Shown here: positions 1 to 6,728 of the stretch, in pieces
Numbering within the stretch: position 1 is the stretch's first letter
Layout: every line of letters begins with the position of its first letter
Origin: an uncultured Oscillospiraceae bacterium
Lineage (GTDB): Bacteria; Bacillota; Clostridia; Oscillospirales; Acutalibacteraceae
Direction of reading: 5' to 3'
Length of the DNA stretch: 11,164 nt
Assembly: GCA_900552605.1 (NCBI GenBank)
Contig: USAR01000028.1
Span: 1 to 11,164, forward strand
The notes under the pieces: generated by a model
Database searches by the model: none
The model's input: the letters and a program-made list of their open reading frames with translations, nothing else
What the model was told of the DNA's origin: nothing
Translations under genes and position numbers: made by a program

Positions 1-930
1 CTGCTCGGCGAGTAATTCGGTTGGTGCCATCAGGGCCACCTGTTTGCCGTGGGCAACCGCACGCAACGCGGCGAGGGCAGCGACCAGCGTTTTACCGGAA
101 CCTACATCGCCTTCGACCAGCCTGTTCATCTGCTTGCCGCTTCGCATATCTGTAACGCAATCGTTAATAGCATCTTTTTGAGAGTCGGTAAGCTCAAACG
201 GCAGCAATGCTTTAAATTCTTCCGAATAAAACCTATCGCACTTCCAAGATGGGGTTGCAAAATTTTCGCGCCGTTTCATTGCAATGCCTGTGCGGAACAT
301 AAGCAGCTCCTCAAAAACTAAGCGATATTTTGCCACGGCAAGGCTTTTTTTATCTGTTGGAAAATGAATGTTTCTGAGAGCAAACTCAATTCCGCAAAGC
401 TTGTATTTCTTTCTTAATTCTTCGGGCAGCGGATCTTTCGGAATATGCTCCAGCGCCGCTTTTAAAGCCATTCGCAAATTGCTTTGATAAAGCCCTGCAG
501 TTGTTGGGTAAATCGGGGTTATTCCCGTGCCGTCCGGTAAGATTTCGGGAGATGACATTTCCCTTACCGCACCGAGCGGCGTTAGCTTGCCGTAAAAAAT
601 ATAGGTTTTGCCAACCTCAATCTTCTTTGCGGTAAACTTGCTGTTAAAAAGTGTTACCTGTAAATATGCACTGTCATCTGTTGCGCCGAAGCGGTATATC
701 GTCATATTGTTTCTTATATACTGCTCCTCCACCGCTGTTGTAACTCTGCAACGCACGGAAACCGGTTCGTTTGCCGGTGCGGAATACAGTTCTCTTATAT
801 CGGAATAATTTCTCCACGCTCTGGGATAATAGTGCAAAAGGGAATCGACGGTATCAATACCAAGCTTTTTTAAAAGCTTTGCGCGCTTTTCACCAACGCC
901 TTTTAAATACCGAACATTTAGCGACGTCAC
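1..930 (-). CDS. recG: ATP-dependent DNA helicase RecG, N-terminal part (cut by window edge)
   Basis: RecG is a superfamily-2 double-strand DNA translocase that remodels stalled replication forks and branch-migrates Holliday junctions. The 310 N-terminal residues are present; the family is usually about 680 or more, so the rest lies left of the window. Visible in order are a helix-hairpin-helix-like start (LKGVGEKRAKLLKKLGI, about residues 9-25), an OB-fold wedge region (about 55-150), the Q-motif-like FELTDSQKDAI (246-255), Walker A GDVGSGKT (274-281, Lys280) and motif Ia APTELLAEQ (302-310). The GTG start at 930 is chosen because AGGAGG lies 8 nt upstream, homology begins at once, and the overlapping ATG (932-930) reads directly into TGA. 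The gene follows fakA, the order known in Firmicutes. Identity is secure; the downstream helicase motifs cannot be seen. Confidence 0.96.
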   Translation of the reverse strand, partial: MTSLNVRYLKGVGEKRAKLLKKLGIDTVDSLLHYYPRAWRNYSDIRELYSAPANEPVSVRCRVTTAVEEQYIRNNMTIYRFGATDDSAYLQVTLFNSKFTAKKIEVGKTYIFYGKLTPLGAVREMSSPEILPDGTGITPIYPTTAGLYQSNLRMALKAALEHIPKDPLPEELRKKYKLCGIEFALRNIHFPTDKKSLAVAKYRLVFEELLMFRTGIAMKRRENFATPSWKCDRFYSEEFKALLPFELTDSQKDAINDCVTDMRSGKQMNRLVEGDVGSGKTLVAALAALRAVAHGKQVALMAPTELLAEQ

Positions 931-944
931 ATTTTGCACCTCCT
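928..944 (-). promoter_or_regulatory. recG ribosome site with overlapping AUG-UGA and GUG starts
   Basis: Minus strand reads AGGAGGTGCAAAATGTGACG. GGAGG lies 6 nt before an ATG (932-930) whose next codon is TGA, and 8 nt before the GTG (930-928) that opens the RecG frame. Both spacings are good. The AUG-stop overlaps the real start by one base and could compete for initiating ribosomes. The sequence is certain; a regulatory effect is inferred. Confidence 0.6.
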
Positions 945-949
945 TTTTC

Positions 950-980
950 TTTTATCGACAATTAACCTGTGCCGATAAAA
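950..980. repeat. Inverted repeat/hairpin in the recG leader
   Basis: Plus-strand arms TTTTATCGACA (950-960) and TGCCGATAAAA (970-980) flank a 9-nt loop. On the minus-strand transcript the single mismatch becomes a G-U pair, so the 11-bp stem is complete. It ends about 5 nt before the recG Shine-Dalgarno. No T-tract follows on the minus strand, so it is not an obvious terminator. It could be an operator, a leader structure or chance in AT-rich DNA. Confidence 0.4.
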
Positions 981-1041
981 AGACTGAAAATTTGTTTGCT
1001 TTTTATACCTTTATCAACATTCCCTGTGCTTTCACTCATCT

Positions 1042-1070
1042 ATATAAAACACAAAAGCACACGCCGGCAA
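1042..1070 (-). promoter_or_regulatory. Weak candidate promoter for recG
   Basis: Minus strand has TTGCCG (1070-1065), a 17-nt spacer and TTATAT (1047-1042); an 18-nt spacer gives TATATA. The match to SigA consensus is modest. It is proposed only because recG is separated from fakA by 187 bp and nothing better is visible in the gap. Confidence 0.22.
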
Positions 1071-1101
1071 TTAAAATATGCAAAACAGCAACGTGCGCTT
1101 T
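1053..1101 (-). terminator. Possible terminator or attenuator after fakA
   Basis: On the minus strand AAAGCGCACG (1101-1092) can pair with CGTGTGCTTT (1063-1054) through a 28-nt loop, with one G-U pair. A T-rich tail (TTTTGTGTTTTAT) follows. The stem begins 16 bp past the fakA stop. The long loop makes this weaker than a standard intrinsic terminator, and it may only partly reduce read-through into recG. Confidence 0.3.
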
Positions 1102-1117
1102 ATAATTTTTTAATAGT

Positions 1118-2782
1118 TTATTCTACTGAGATTATGAAGTAATAAACCGGCTGACCGCCGTTAACAAGCGTCACTTCAATATCGGAGCCTAGCTTTTGCG
1201 ACAGTGTATTATAAATCTTCTGCGCCTTTTCATCGCTTACATCCTCGCCGTGGATAAGCGTTACATACATCGAGTCTTTTTTAAGCAAAGAACGGGTAAG
1301 CTTCAGCACTGTCTTTTCAAGGTCAGTGTCGGTAAATGTTATTTTACCGTTTGCCATCGCAAGCAGCTCACCTTTTTTAATAGGTTTGCCGTCAAACTCA
1401 CTGTCGCGCGCGGCATAGGTTATCTGCCCTGTGCCGACCTTTTCGTATGCTTTGCGCATTTCTATTGCGTTTTGCTCATAGTTGCTTTCGGGATCAAAAG
1501 CCAGCATTGCGGCAATTCCCTGCGGTACAGTGCGTGTTTGCAGCACAACAACACGGCGCGTTGCAAGCGGCACGGCCTGTTCGGCAGCCATAATAATATT
1601 CTTGTTATTCGGCAGCACAAACACGGTTTCGGCGGGGGTTAACTCAATTGCCTTTAAAATGTCATCAGTTGAAGGGTTCATTGTCTGACCGCCGCTGACA
1701 ACGGTATTGGCTCCTATTTCAAGAAACAGCTCCTCAAGCCCTTTTCCTGCACTTACCGCAACAAAACCAAACGGCTCTGTTTGAGCTGCAGGAGTGTAAA
1801 CCTCGGTTTTTTCGAGATTCTTTGTGGGTTTCGGCTCTTTTGCGTCGTGCTTTGCACGCTCGTGCTGATCGCGCATATTCTCGATTTTCATATTTATAAG
1901 CTGACCGAACGTAAGACCCTTTTCAAAAGCGTTGCCCGGGTGATCGGTATGAACGTGAACCTTTATAATTTCGTCATCATCAACAACCACAACACAATCG
2001 CCGATTGATTCAAGATAAGCTCTCAGCTCTGCCGGATCGCTGTTCTGTGACGCACGCTTAACAATAAACTCTGTGCAATAAGTGAAGGTGATTTCTCCAT
2101 CATATTCACCGGCAGCATTAAAGCCCTCACTTTTCGGTGCTTCCTCTGCGGCGGCTGTATTGCTTTCAATCATTCCGTTGCCGGAAAGAACGGAATACAT
2201 ACCCTCTAAAATAACAACGAGTCCTCTGCCGCCTGCGTCAACAACGCCTGCCTTTTTAAGAACGGGCAAAAGCTCCGGCGTTTCGCTAAGAGCACGCTTT
2301 GCGCCGTCAAGAGCCGCCAAAAATGTCTCGATTTCGTTCTTTCCCTCGTCGGCAGCGCCGCGTGCAACTTCAGACGCAATTCGCACAACGGTTAAAATAG
2401 TACCCTCGGTGGGTTTCATAACCGCTTTATATGCCGACTCTGTTCCAAGCTCAAAAGCTGATGCAACGTTTTCGGCGCTTGCCGTTTCGCAATCTTTAAA
2501 GCCATTTGCAAAACCGCGGAATATAAGCGAAAGAATAACGCCGGAATTACCGCGCGCACCGCGCAAAAGTGCGGAAGCAACGGTTGCTGCAACCTCGCCC
2601 ACAGGACAATCGGAAAGCTTTGCAACCTCCTTTGCTGCATTTGCAACAGTCATTGACATATTAGTGCCCGTATCGCCGTCAGGAACCGGGAAAACATTAA
2701 GCTCGTCAACAGAGTTGCGTTGATTTGATATATTATTTGCGCCCGATATTACTGCATCGCGCAATATATTGCCGGTAAACAA
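1118..2782 (-). CDS. fakA: Fatty acid kinase ATP-binding subunit FakA (DAK2/YloV family)
   Basis: FakA binds ATP and phosphorylates fatty acids presented by a FakB (DegV-type) partner; the acyl-phosphate then enters phospholipid synthesis. The 554-residue length matches the family. The N-terminal DhaL/DAK2 kinase domain (about 1-200) shows LNVFPVPDGDTGTNM (28-42, metal-binding Asp35 and Asp37), GARGNSGVI (75-83), PTEGTILTVVR (124-134) and AGVVDAGGRGLV (178-189). The middle domain carries YCTEF (Cys236) and KVHVHTDHPG (His276, His278), the Cys/His set of FakA-M domains. The C-terminal third (from about 335) is the DegV-like region. The start is TTG at 2782: AGGAG lies 9 nt upstream and an in-frame stop lies two codons upstream. 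It follows asp23 by 14 bp, so the two are co-transcribed. No fakB is in the window. Confidence 0.93.
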   Translation of the reverse strand: MFTGNILRDAVISGANNISNQRNSVDELNVFPVPDGDTGTNMSMTVANAAKEVAKLSDCPVGEVAATVASALLRGARGNSGVILSLIFRGFANGFKDCETASAENVASAFELGTESAYKAVMKPTEGTILTVVRIASEVARGAADEGKNEIETFLAALDGAKRALSETPELLPVLKKAGVVDAGGRGLVVILEGMYSVLSGNGMIESNTAAAEEAPKSEGFNAAGEYDGEITFTYCTEFIVKRASQNSDPAELRAYLESIGDCVVVVDDDEIIKVHVHTDHPGNAFEKGLTFGQLINMKIENMRDQHERAKHDAKEPKPTKNLEKTEVYTPAAQTEPFGFVAVSAGKGLEELFLEIGANTVVSGGQTMNPSTDDILKAIELTPAETVFVLPNNKNIIMAAEQAVPLATRRVVVLQTRTVPQGIAAMLAFDPESNYEQNAIEMRKAYEKVGTGQITYAARDSEFDGKPIKKGELLAMANGKITFTDTDLEKTVLKLTRSLLKKDSMYVTLIHGEDVSDEKAQKIYNTLSQKLGSDIEVTLVNGGQPVYYFIISVE

Positions 2783-2796
2783 AATTCAACACTCCT

Positions 2797-3147
2797 TTAT
2801 TCGGTAACAATTCCGTCAACACGGACAGTGACCTTTGAAACATCAATTCCCGTGGCTTTTTTAACGGTATATTCAACAGCCTCGGTAATGCTGTTTGCTA
2901 TTGTGTTTATGTTAATTCCGTAAATAACGGCAATGTGCAGATCAACCGTAACGGTGTTAATATCGCCGCTTACATGTATGCCGCTGTCGATGTAATTTCT
3001 GCCGGTGAACAGCTTGAAAAAGCGCTGTTTGCGGCTTGGAACCATATCAACAACGCCATAACAGCTTTGCACGGCGTTGCCGATCAATTTTGCCAAATAC
3101 TCGTTTGAAAAACAAACCGTGCCAAGCATTGTTTCGTATGAAATCAT
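2797..3147 (-). CDS. Asp23/Gls24 family envelope stress protein (YloU-like)
   Basis: A 116-residue Asp23/Gls24-family protein with no signal peptide or membrane segment. The family fold is visible in the pattern GTVCFSNEYLAKLIGNAVQSCYGVVDM (by position 9-35), the central VSGDINTVTVDLHIAVIYG stretch, then INTIANSITEAVEYTVKKATG and a closing beta strand VSKVTVRVDGIV. Asp23 proteins are cytosolic, membrane-associated in Staphylococcus, and linked to envelope stress; the small YloU type almost always precedes fakA, as here. The ATG at 3147 has a strong AGGGGG 7 nt upstream. The gap to the lipoprotein gene on the right is 38 bp with no clear promoter or terminator, so it probably belongs to the same transcript. 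In many relatives rpmB or another asp23 copy lies upstream instead. Its molecular role beside FakA is not established. Confidence 0.9.
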   Translation of the reverse strand: MISYETMLGTVCFSNEYLAKLIGNAVQSCYGVVDMVPSRKQRFFKLFTGRNYIDSGIHVSGDINTVTVDLHIAVIYGININTIANSITEAVEYTVKKATGIDVSKVTVRVDGIVTE

Positions 3148-3185
3148 ATGAATTCCCCCTTAATAAATTTATCAATTTAATATAT

Positions 3186-4895
3186 TTACTTTCCGATTCC
3201 ACCGTAAACATCGTCTGCCGACGTGTTGCTAACAGATATACCCTCGCCGAAGCTTACTATACCCGTGCGCCAACAAACAGGAACGATCGGCATTTCGGAA
3301 TTGAAAGCATTTGCAACCTCTAATAGCTTTGCCTTACCGTTATAAAACTTTTTAACGGCGGCAGCCGTTGAGCCTGCATATTCCGCGGTTTTCTCCTTTG
3401 TGCCGCTCGCCGTACCGGACGAAGAAGCGGAAGAAACAGCCGAACCGATCGATGCAGTACCGCTTAGCGCCGATGAAGCGGAAGAAGAACCGACCGACGA
3501 GCTGCTGCTCTCGGTGCTGCTCGGCAGCTTTTTGTAATACACTCCGTAAGCCGCACTGCCGTCCTTTGTAACAAGCTCTGTTATATCCATATTATTGCCG
3601 AGCTTTACTTCGGCAAGGTAGAGGTCATAATAGCCCTTTTTAAGGGAATTTACATAATCCTTCCATTCAAGCTTTTCAAGCTTCACCTCAACGCCTGCGG
3701 CATTAAGCTGATTTTTAATAAGCTCCGCTGCGCCTAAGCGCCACTCGTTATCCTTATAGCAAACAAGCTTTAAAGAAAGTCTGGTATTTTCGGAATTAAC
3801 AAAATAACCCTTGCTATCCTTTTTATTATATCCTATCTTTTTCAATTGTGCAAGATAAACATTTTTATCCGATAATGAAGCATCGGCGCCCGTTGTTGCA
3901 GGAGCCGCTTTCCAGCTTGGATGAAATATACCCGTTGCACTTACTGCATTCTGATAATAAGCGTCGTCAACGATCTTTGCCCTGTCGAGCATTGCGGAAA
4001 CTGCAAGTCGCATTTCTGTGCGGCTTAACGCACCGCTCTTCATATTTGTGCCGAGATAGACAAGTCGTGTAAGGTTAACCTTTTCATAGCCGCCGCGCAC
4101 CTGTGAAAGCTTACAATCTGATAAATCGGAATAATAATAGCTTATATTTCCTACCTCAAGATTATGCGAAAGCGCGTCGGGGTCGGGAGTATTTACAAGT
4201 TCAATTTTCTTAATATTTACCGTGCTGTAATAGTCCGGATTTGCAATAAATGCCGTCTTTGCACTGTTTATAATATATCTGCCGCTGCCGATCGGCGGTA
4301 TTTCAATTCTATCGCTGCTGCTTTTTGTATCTGAATGGGCTTTATAAACGGGAAAGTCAAGGCGGTTGACCATATAAGGGTCTTCTTTTTCACCTGTAAA
4401 AACAACCACACTCGGCGAGGCTGCGGCAACGCTTATTCCGGAAAGGGAATCTTTATATTTTGTGTTCGATTTTTTTGCTTTTCCTGCGCAGTAAACCACG
4501 TCGTCCGCAGTAAGCGCAGAGCCGTCGGTAAACGTTATGCTCTTAAGAGTTACCGTAACGGTTTTTCCGCTTTGTTTAACGCTTTCGGCAATGCAGTTAT
4601 ACGGAGAAAAGCTGTTATCAAGACGTACAAGAGAGTCATAAAGTAAAAGTGACGCCTCGCGGTTTATCGCGGTTTTTGCAGTATAAGGACAAAATGAATC
4701 TGTAACGCTGCAGGCAATCGATATGTTGCTTTTTTCGGCGGAAGACCCGCTTTCGCTGCTGTAGGTTAAAGCCTTACTTGCGGTATCGGCAGATGCCGAC
4801 CCGATTTTTGAAGAAACATTTTTGCCGGAACAGCCTGCGGCAAAAAACGTAAAAACTGCCAACAAAAAGCAGATTATCCTGTTTTTCAAACTCAT
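3186..4895 (-). CDS. Family-5 extracellular solute-binding lipoprotein with Ser-rich insertion
   Basis: This is a 569-residue substrate-binding protein of the SBP_bac_5 (peptide/nickel, OppA/DppA-like) family. A lipoprotein signal is clear: KNR, a hydrophobic run, then FFAAGC with the lipidated Cys at 22. Family motifs include ITFTDGSALTADDVVY (120-135), the NPDYY segment (219-223) and EMRLAVSAMLDRAKIVDDAYY (294-314, the usual 'R-A...DR..I' helix). The C-terminal lobe (AFNSEMPIVPVCWR, 530-543) is split by a low-complexity Ser/Ala/Gly tract at about 458-499. No permease or ATPase gene lies nearby, so this is an orphan; the ligand cannot be told. A GTG one codon upstream (4898) is an alternative start; neither has a strong Shine-Dalgarno. 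It follows ymdB by 39 bp and precedes asp23 by 38 bp on the same strand. Confidence 0.88.
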   Translation of the reverse strand: MSLKNRIICFLLAVFTFFAAGCSGKNVSSKIGSASADTASKALTYSSESGSSAEKSNISIACSVTDSFCPYTAKTAINREASLLLYDSLVRLDNSFSPYNCIAESVKQSGKTVTVTLKSITFTDGSALTADDVVYCAGKAKKSNTKYKDSLSGISVAAASPSVVVFTGEKEDPYMVNRLDFPVYKAHSDTKSSSDRIEIPPIGSGRYIINSAKTAFIANPDYYSTVNIKKIELVNTPDPDALSHNLEVGNISYYYSDLSDCKLSQVRGGYEKVNLTRLVYLGTNMKSGALSRTEMRLAVSAMLDRAKIVDDAYYQNAVSATGIFHPSWKAAPATTGADASLSDKNVYLAQLKKIGYNKKDSKGYFVNSENTRLSLKLVCYKDNEWRLGAAELIKNQLNAAGVEVKLEKLEWKDYVNSLKKGYYDLYLAEVKLGNNMDITELVTKDGSAAYGVYYKKLPSSTESSSSSVGSSSASSALSGTASIGSAVSSASSSGTASGTKEKTAEYAGSTAAAVKKFYNGKAKLLEVANAFNSEMPIVPVCWRTGIVSFGEGISVSNTSADDVYGGIGK

Positions 4896-4934
4896 CACTC
4901 ACTTTAAATATACAAGAATCGGGCCCTATGATAT

Positions 4935-5708
4935 CTAAACACCGATTGCGCGAATTGCATTTGCTTTGCCTGTGCTGCGATCAACCGATATCAAACAACC
5001 GCACATTTTGCAATCACCGCATGCGTTCACAAACCTTGCAGGCAGCTTATCGCGCATCTTTGAAATAACTACGTCGCTTCTGACACCCAACACCGATTGC
5101 ACGGTGCCTGTCATACCGATATCGGTAATATATGCCGTACCGTTGGGCAACAGCTGCGCGTCCGCCGTTTGAACATGGGTGTGCGTTCCGAAAAGTGCGG
5201 TTACCCTGCCGTCGATATAAAATCCCATTGCGCGTTTTTCCGATGTAGCCTCGGCGTGCAGGTCAACTATTATATTGTTTATATTTTGCTTTTTCAGCTC
5301 ATTTATAACATCATCTGCCGCAAAAAACGGAGAGTCGTTGCTTTCCATATAAACCGTACCTATAAGATTGACAACCGCAACCTGAGTATAACCGAGGTCA
5401 ACCACGGCAACGCCCTTGCCGGGAGTGGTTTTCGGTAAGTTATAAGGCCTTAATAAAAATTCATTTTCATCAAGGCTTTCGTAAATCTCACGTCGGCGAA
5501 GCGTGTGGTTTCCGCCCGTTATTACATCTGCTCCTGCGGCAAAAATTTCATCGGCAGAAGCCGGTAAAATACCGTTGCCCTCAGCAGAATTTTCACCGTT
5601 GACAATGCAAAGGTCAATTTTAAGCTCTTTTTTAAGGTTCGGCAAACGCTTTAATAGATAGCTGCAACCGCTCTCTCCCACAACGTCGCCGATGCAAAGT
5701 ATATTCAT
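4935..5708 (-). CDS. ymdB: YmdB-type metallophosphoesterase (2',3'-cAMP phosphodiesterase family)
   Basis: A 257-residue cytosolic calcineurin-like phosphoesterase of the TIGR00282/YmdB family; Bacillus YmdB hydrolyses 2',3'-cyclic nucleotides and affects biofilm genes. The dinuclear metal ligands are all present: GDVV (Asp8), NGENSAEG (Glu39, Asn40), GGNHT (Asn67, His68), DLHAEATSEK (His151) and GTHTHVQTAD (His176, His178). The conserved AYITDIGMTG follows (192-201). Two differences stand out: NHTWD of Bacillus YmdB is NHTLR here, and the C-terminus has four close cysteines (Cys230, 233, 236, 238). The ATG at 5708 overlaps the nth stop by ATGA, implying coupled translation. Family assignment is secure; the physiological substrate in this organism is inferred. 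Confidence 0.94.
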   Translation of the reverse strand: MNILCIGDVVGESGCSYLLKRLPNLKKELKIDLCIVNGENSAEGNGILPASADEIFAAGADVITGGNHTLRRREIYESLDENEFLLRPYNLPKTTPGKGVAVVDLGYTQVAVVNLIGTVYMESNDSPFFAADDVINELKKQNINNIIVDLHAEATSEKRAMGFYIDGRVTALFGTHTHVQTADAQLLPNGTAYITDIGMTGTVQSVLGVRSDVVISKMRDKLPARFVNACGDCKMCGCLISVDRSTGKANAIRAIGV

Positions 5709-6367
5709 TTATTTTTCCCTTTTGATTTTATTTTTGAGAAGTCCTTTTTAGGGCAAAAGTCCGCCATACAGCAGTTATCACATTTTTGAGAACGCGCAGT
5801 GCAGGTGTCTCTTCCGTGCAGTACCAATCGGTGACAAAACGCGTTTGATTCATCGGGAGGCAGAAGCTTTTTAAGCTGCAATTCAACATCTTTCGGATTA
5901 AGAACGCTTGTTAAGCCGAGTCTGTATGAAATGCGAATGCAATGTGTGTCTGCAACCACGGCAGGCTTACCGTAAACATCGCCCATTATAAGATTTGCGG
6001 TTTTTCTGCCAACACCGGAAAGGCTTGTTAAACCGTCCAGCGTATCCGGCAATTCTCCGCCGTAAAGTGAAACCAGCTCCTGAGCCATTTTAACAAGGTC
6101 CTTTGCTTTTGAACGATAGAGTCCGCAGCTTTTAATAAGCTCGGCAACCTCATCCTCTGTTGCCGTTGCCATTGCCTCGGCTGTTGGAAAACACTCAAAA
6201 AGAGCAGGCGTTACAAGATTAACGCGTGCGTCGGTGCACTGTGCCGAAAGTCTTGTTGCAACAAGCAACTGAAAAGGGGTTTTATATTCCAGCGAGCATT
6301 TTGCATCGGGATATTTTTGGCTTAATGCGTCGACCGCCGAAAGCGCCGTTTGCTGTTTCCTTGTCAA
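5705..6367 (-). CDS. nth: Endonuclease III (DNA glycosylase/AP lyase)
   Basis: Nth removes oxidised pyrimidines and cleaves the abasic site in base-excision repair. The 220 residues match the family length (E. coli 211). Seen are the LSAQCTD motif (40-46), the helix-hairpin-helix LSGVGRKTAN (116-125) with catalytic Lys122, VADTH with catalytic Asp140, and the [4Fe-4S] ligands Cys189-X6-Cys196-X2-Cys199-X5-Cys205, the exact Nth spacing. The tail is Lys-rich. The start is TTG at 6367, with GGGAG about 9-10 nt upstream and no better in-frame start. A promoter (TTGCTA-N17-TATTAT) lies 34 bp upstream, so nth heads the minus-strand operon. Its stop overlaps the ymdB start. Confidence 0.95.
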   Translation of the reverse strand: MTRKQQTALSAVDALSQKYPDAKCSLEYKTPFQLLVATRLSAQCTDARVNLVTPALFECFPTAEAMATATEDEVAELIKSCGLYRSKAKDLVKMAQELVSLYGGELPDTLDGLTSLSGVGRKTANLIMGDVYGKPAVVADTHCIRISYRLGLTSVLNPKDVELQLKKLLPPDESNAFCHRLVLHGRDTCTARSQKCDNCCMADFCPKKDFSKIKSKGKNK

Positions 6368-6400
6368 GTGCCGACTCTCCCTTCTTAATCTCTTTTAAAT

Positions 6401-6429
6401 ATAATAACACTTTTAGCACAGTTTAGCAA
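6401..6429 (-). promoter_or_regulatory. SigA-type promoter of the nth operon
   Basis: Minus strand: TTGCTA (6429-6424), exactly 17 nt, TATTAT (6406-6401). This predicts a start near 6394 and a leader of about 27 nt before the nth TTG. It probably drives nth, ymdB, the lipoprotein, asp23 and fakA, as no other good promoter is seen in the short gaps between them. Confidence 0.7.
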
Positions 6430-6628
6430 GCATATTTATGCCGACTTGAATTTGAAATCTCTTTCCCCGTCATCTTTGTATCCGCGCCCCGGCGACCTAA
6501 GAAGGCAGAAGAAGAAAAGCGCGAACCGCAGCGGCGGTGAAAAATAAACAACTATACGAAACTGCATTTTTGAAGAAACTTAAATTGCAACATTCAGCAG
6601 TCAAATGCAGCACAATAAAAATTACCTG
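6430..6628. other. Central part of the nth/dinB divergent intergenic region, no gene found
   Basis: The whole gap between the divergent starts is 361 bp. Its ends hold the two promoters; this middle has no coding frame with a ribosome site and family-like protein, no strong hairpin and no repeat that I can support. A minus-strand open frame across 6497-6739 runs over the dinB promoter and start and is Cys/Phe-rich without family features. Confidence 0.5.
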
Positions 6629-6657
6629 TTTACAAAGCGTCAAGAATGAGTTATAAT
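6629..6657 (+). promoter_or_regulatory. SigA promoter of dinB
   Basis: TTTACA (6629-6634), a 17-nt spacer and perfect TATAAT (6652-6657). The start is expected near 6664, giving a leader of about 65 nt. The spacing, consensus -10 and position before dinB make it convincing. Confidence 0.8.
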
Positions 6658-6663
6658 AAAACC

Positions 6664-6683
6664 AAAAGAACATTTGTTCTTTT
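6664..6683. promoter_or_regulatory. LexA (SOS) operator over the dinB start site
   Basis: AAAAGAAC-ATTT-GTTCTTTT is a perfect inverted repeat with 8-bp arms. Its core GAAC-N4-GTTC is the Gram-positive LexA (DinR) box; the outer C/G of the Bacillus consensus CGAAC-N4-GTTCG are A/T here on both sides. It begins 6 bp after the -10 box and would cover the transcription start, a standard repressor position. lexA itself is not in the window. Confidence 0.75.
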
Positions 6684-6728
6684 TTATAACTGTCAAATGA
6701 AACTGACAAAAAGGAGCTGCGACATTTT

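Noticed and set aside
1196..2723. Long plus-strand open frames opposite fakA (for example 2082-2723)
   Set aside because: They are antisense shadows of fakA; composition is Ser/Ala/Arg-biased, no ribosome site or family motif, while the minus strand encodes an unmistakable FakA.
3365..3530. Ser/Ala-coding tract as a CRISPR-like or tandem DNA repeat
   Set aside because: Codons vary (tcg, agc, gca, tct mixes) with no constant unit or spacers; it is amino-acid low complexity, not a DNA array.
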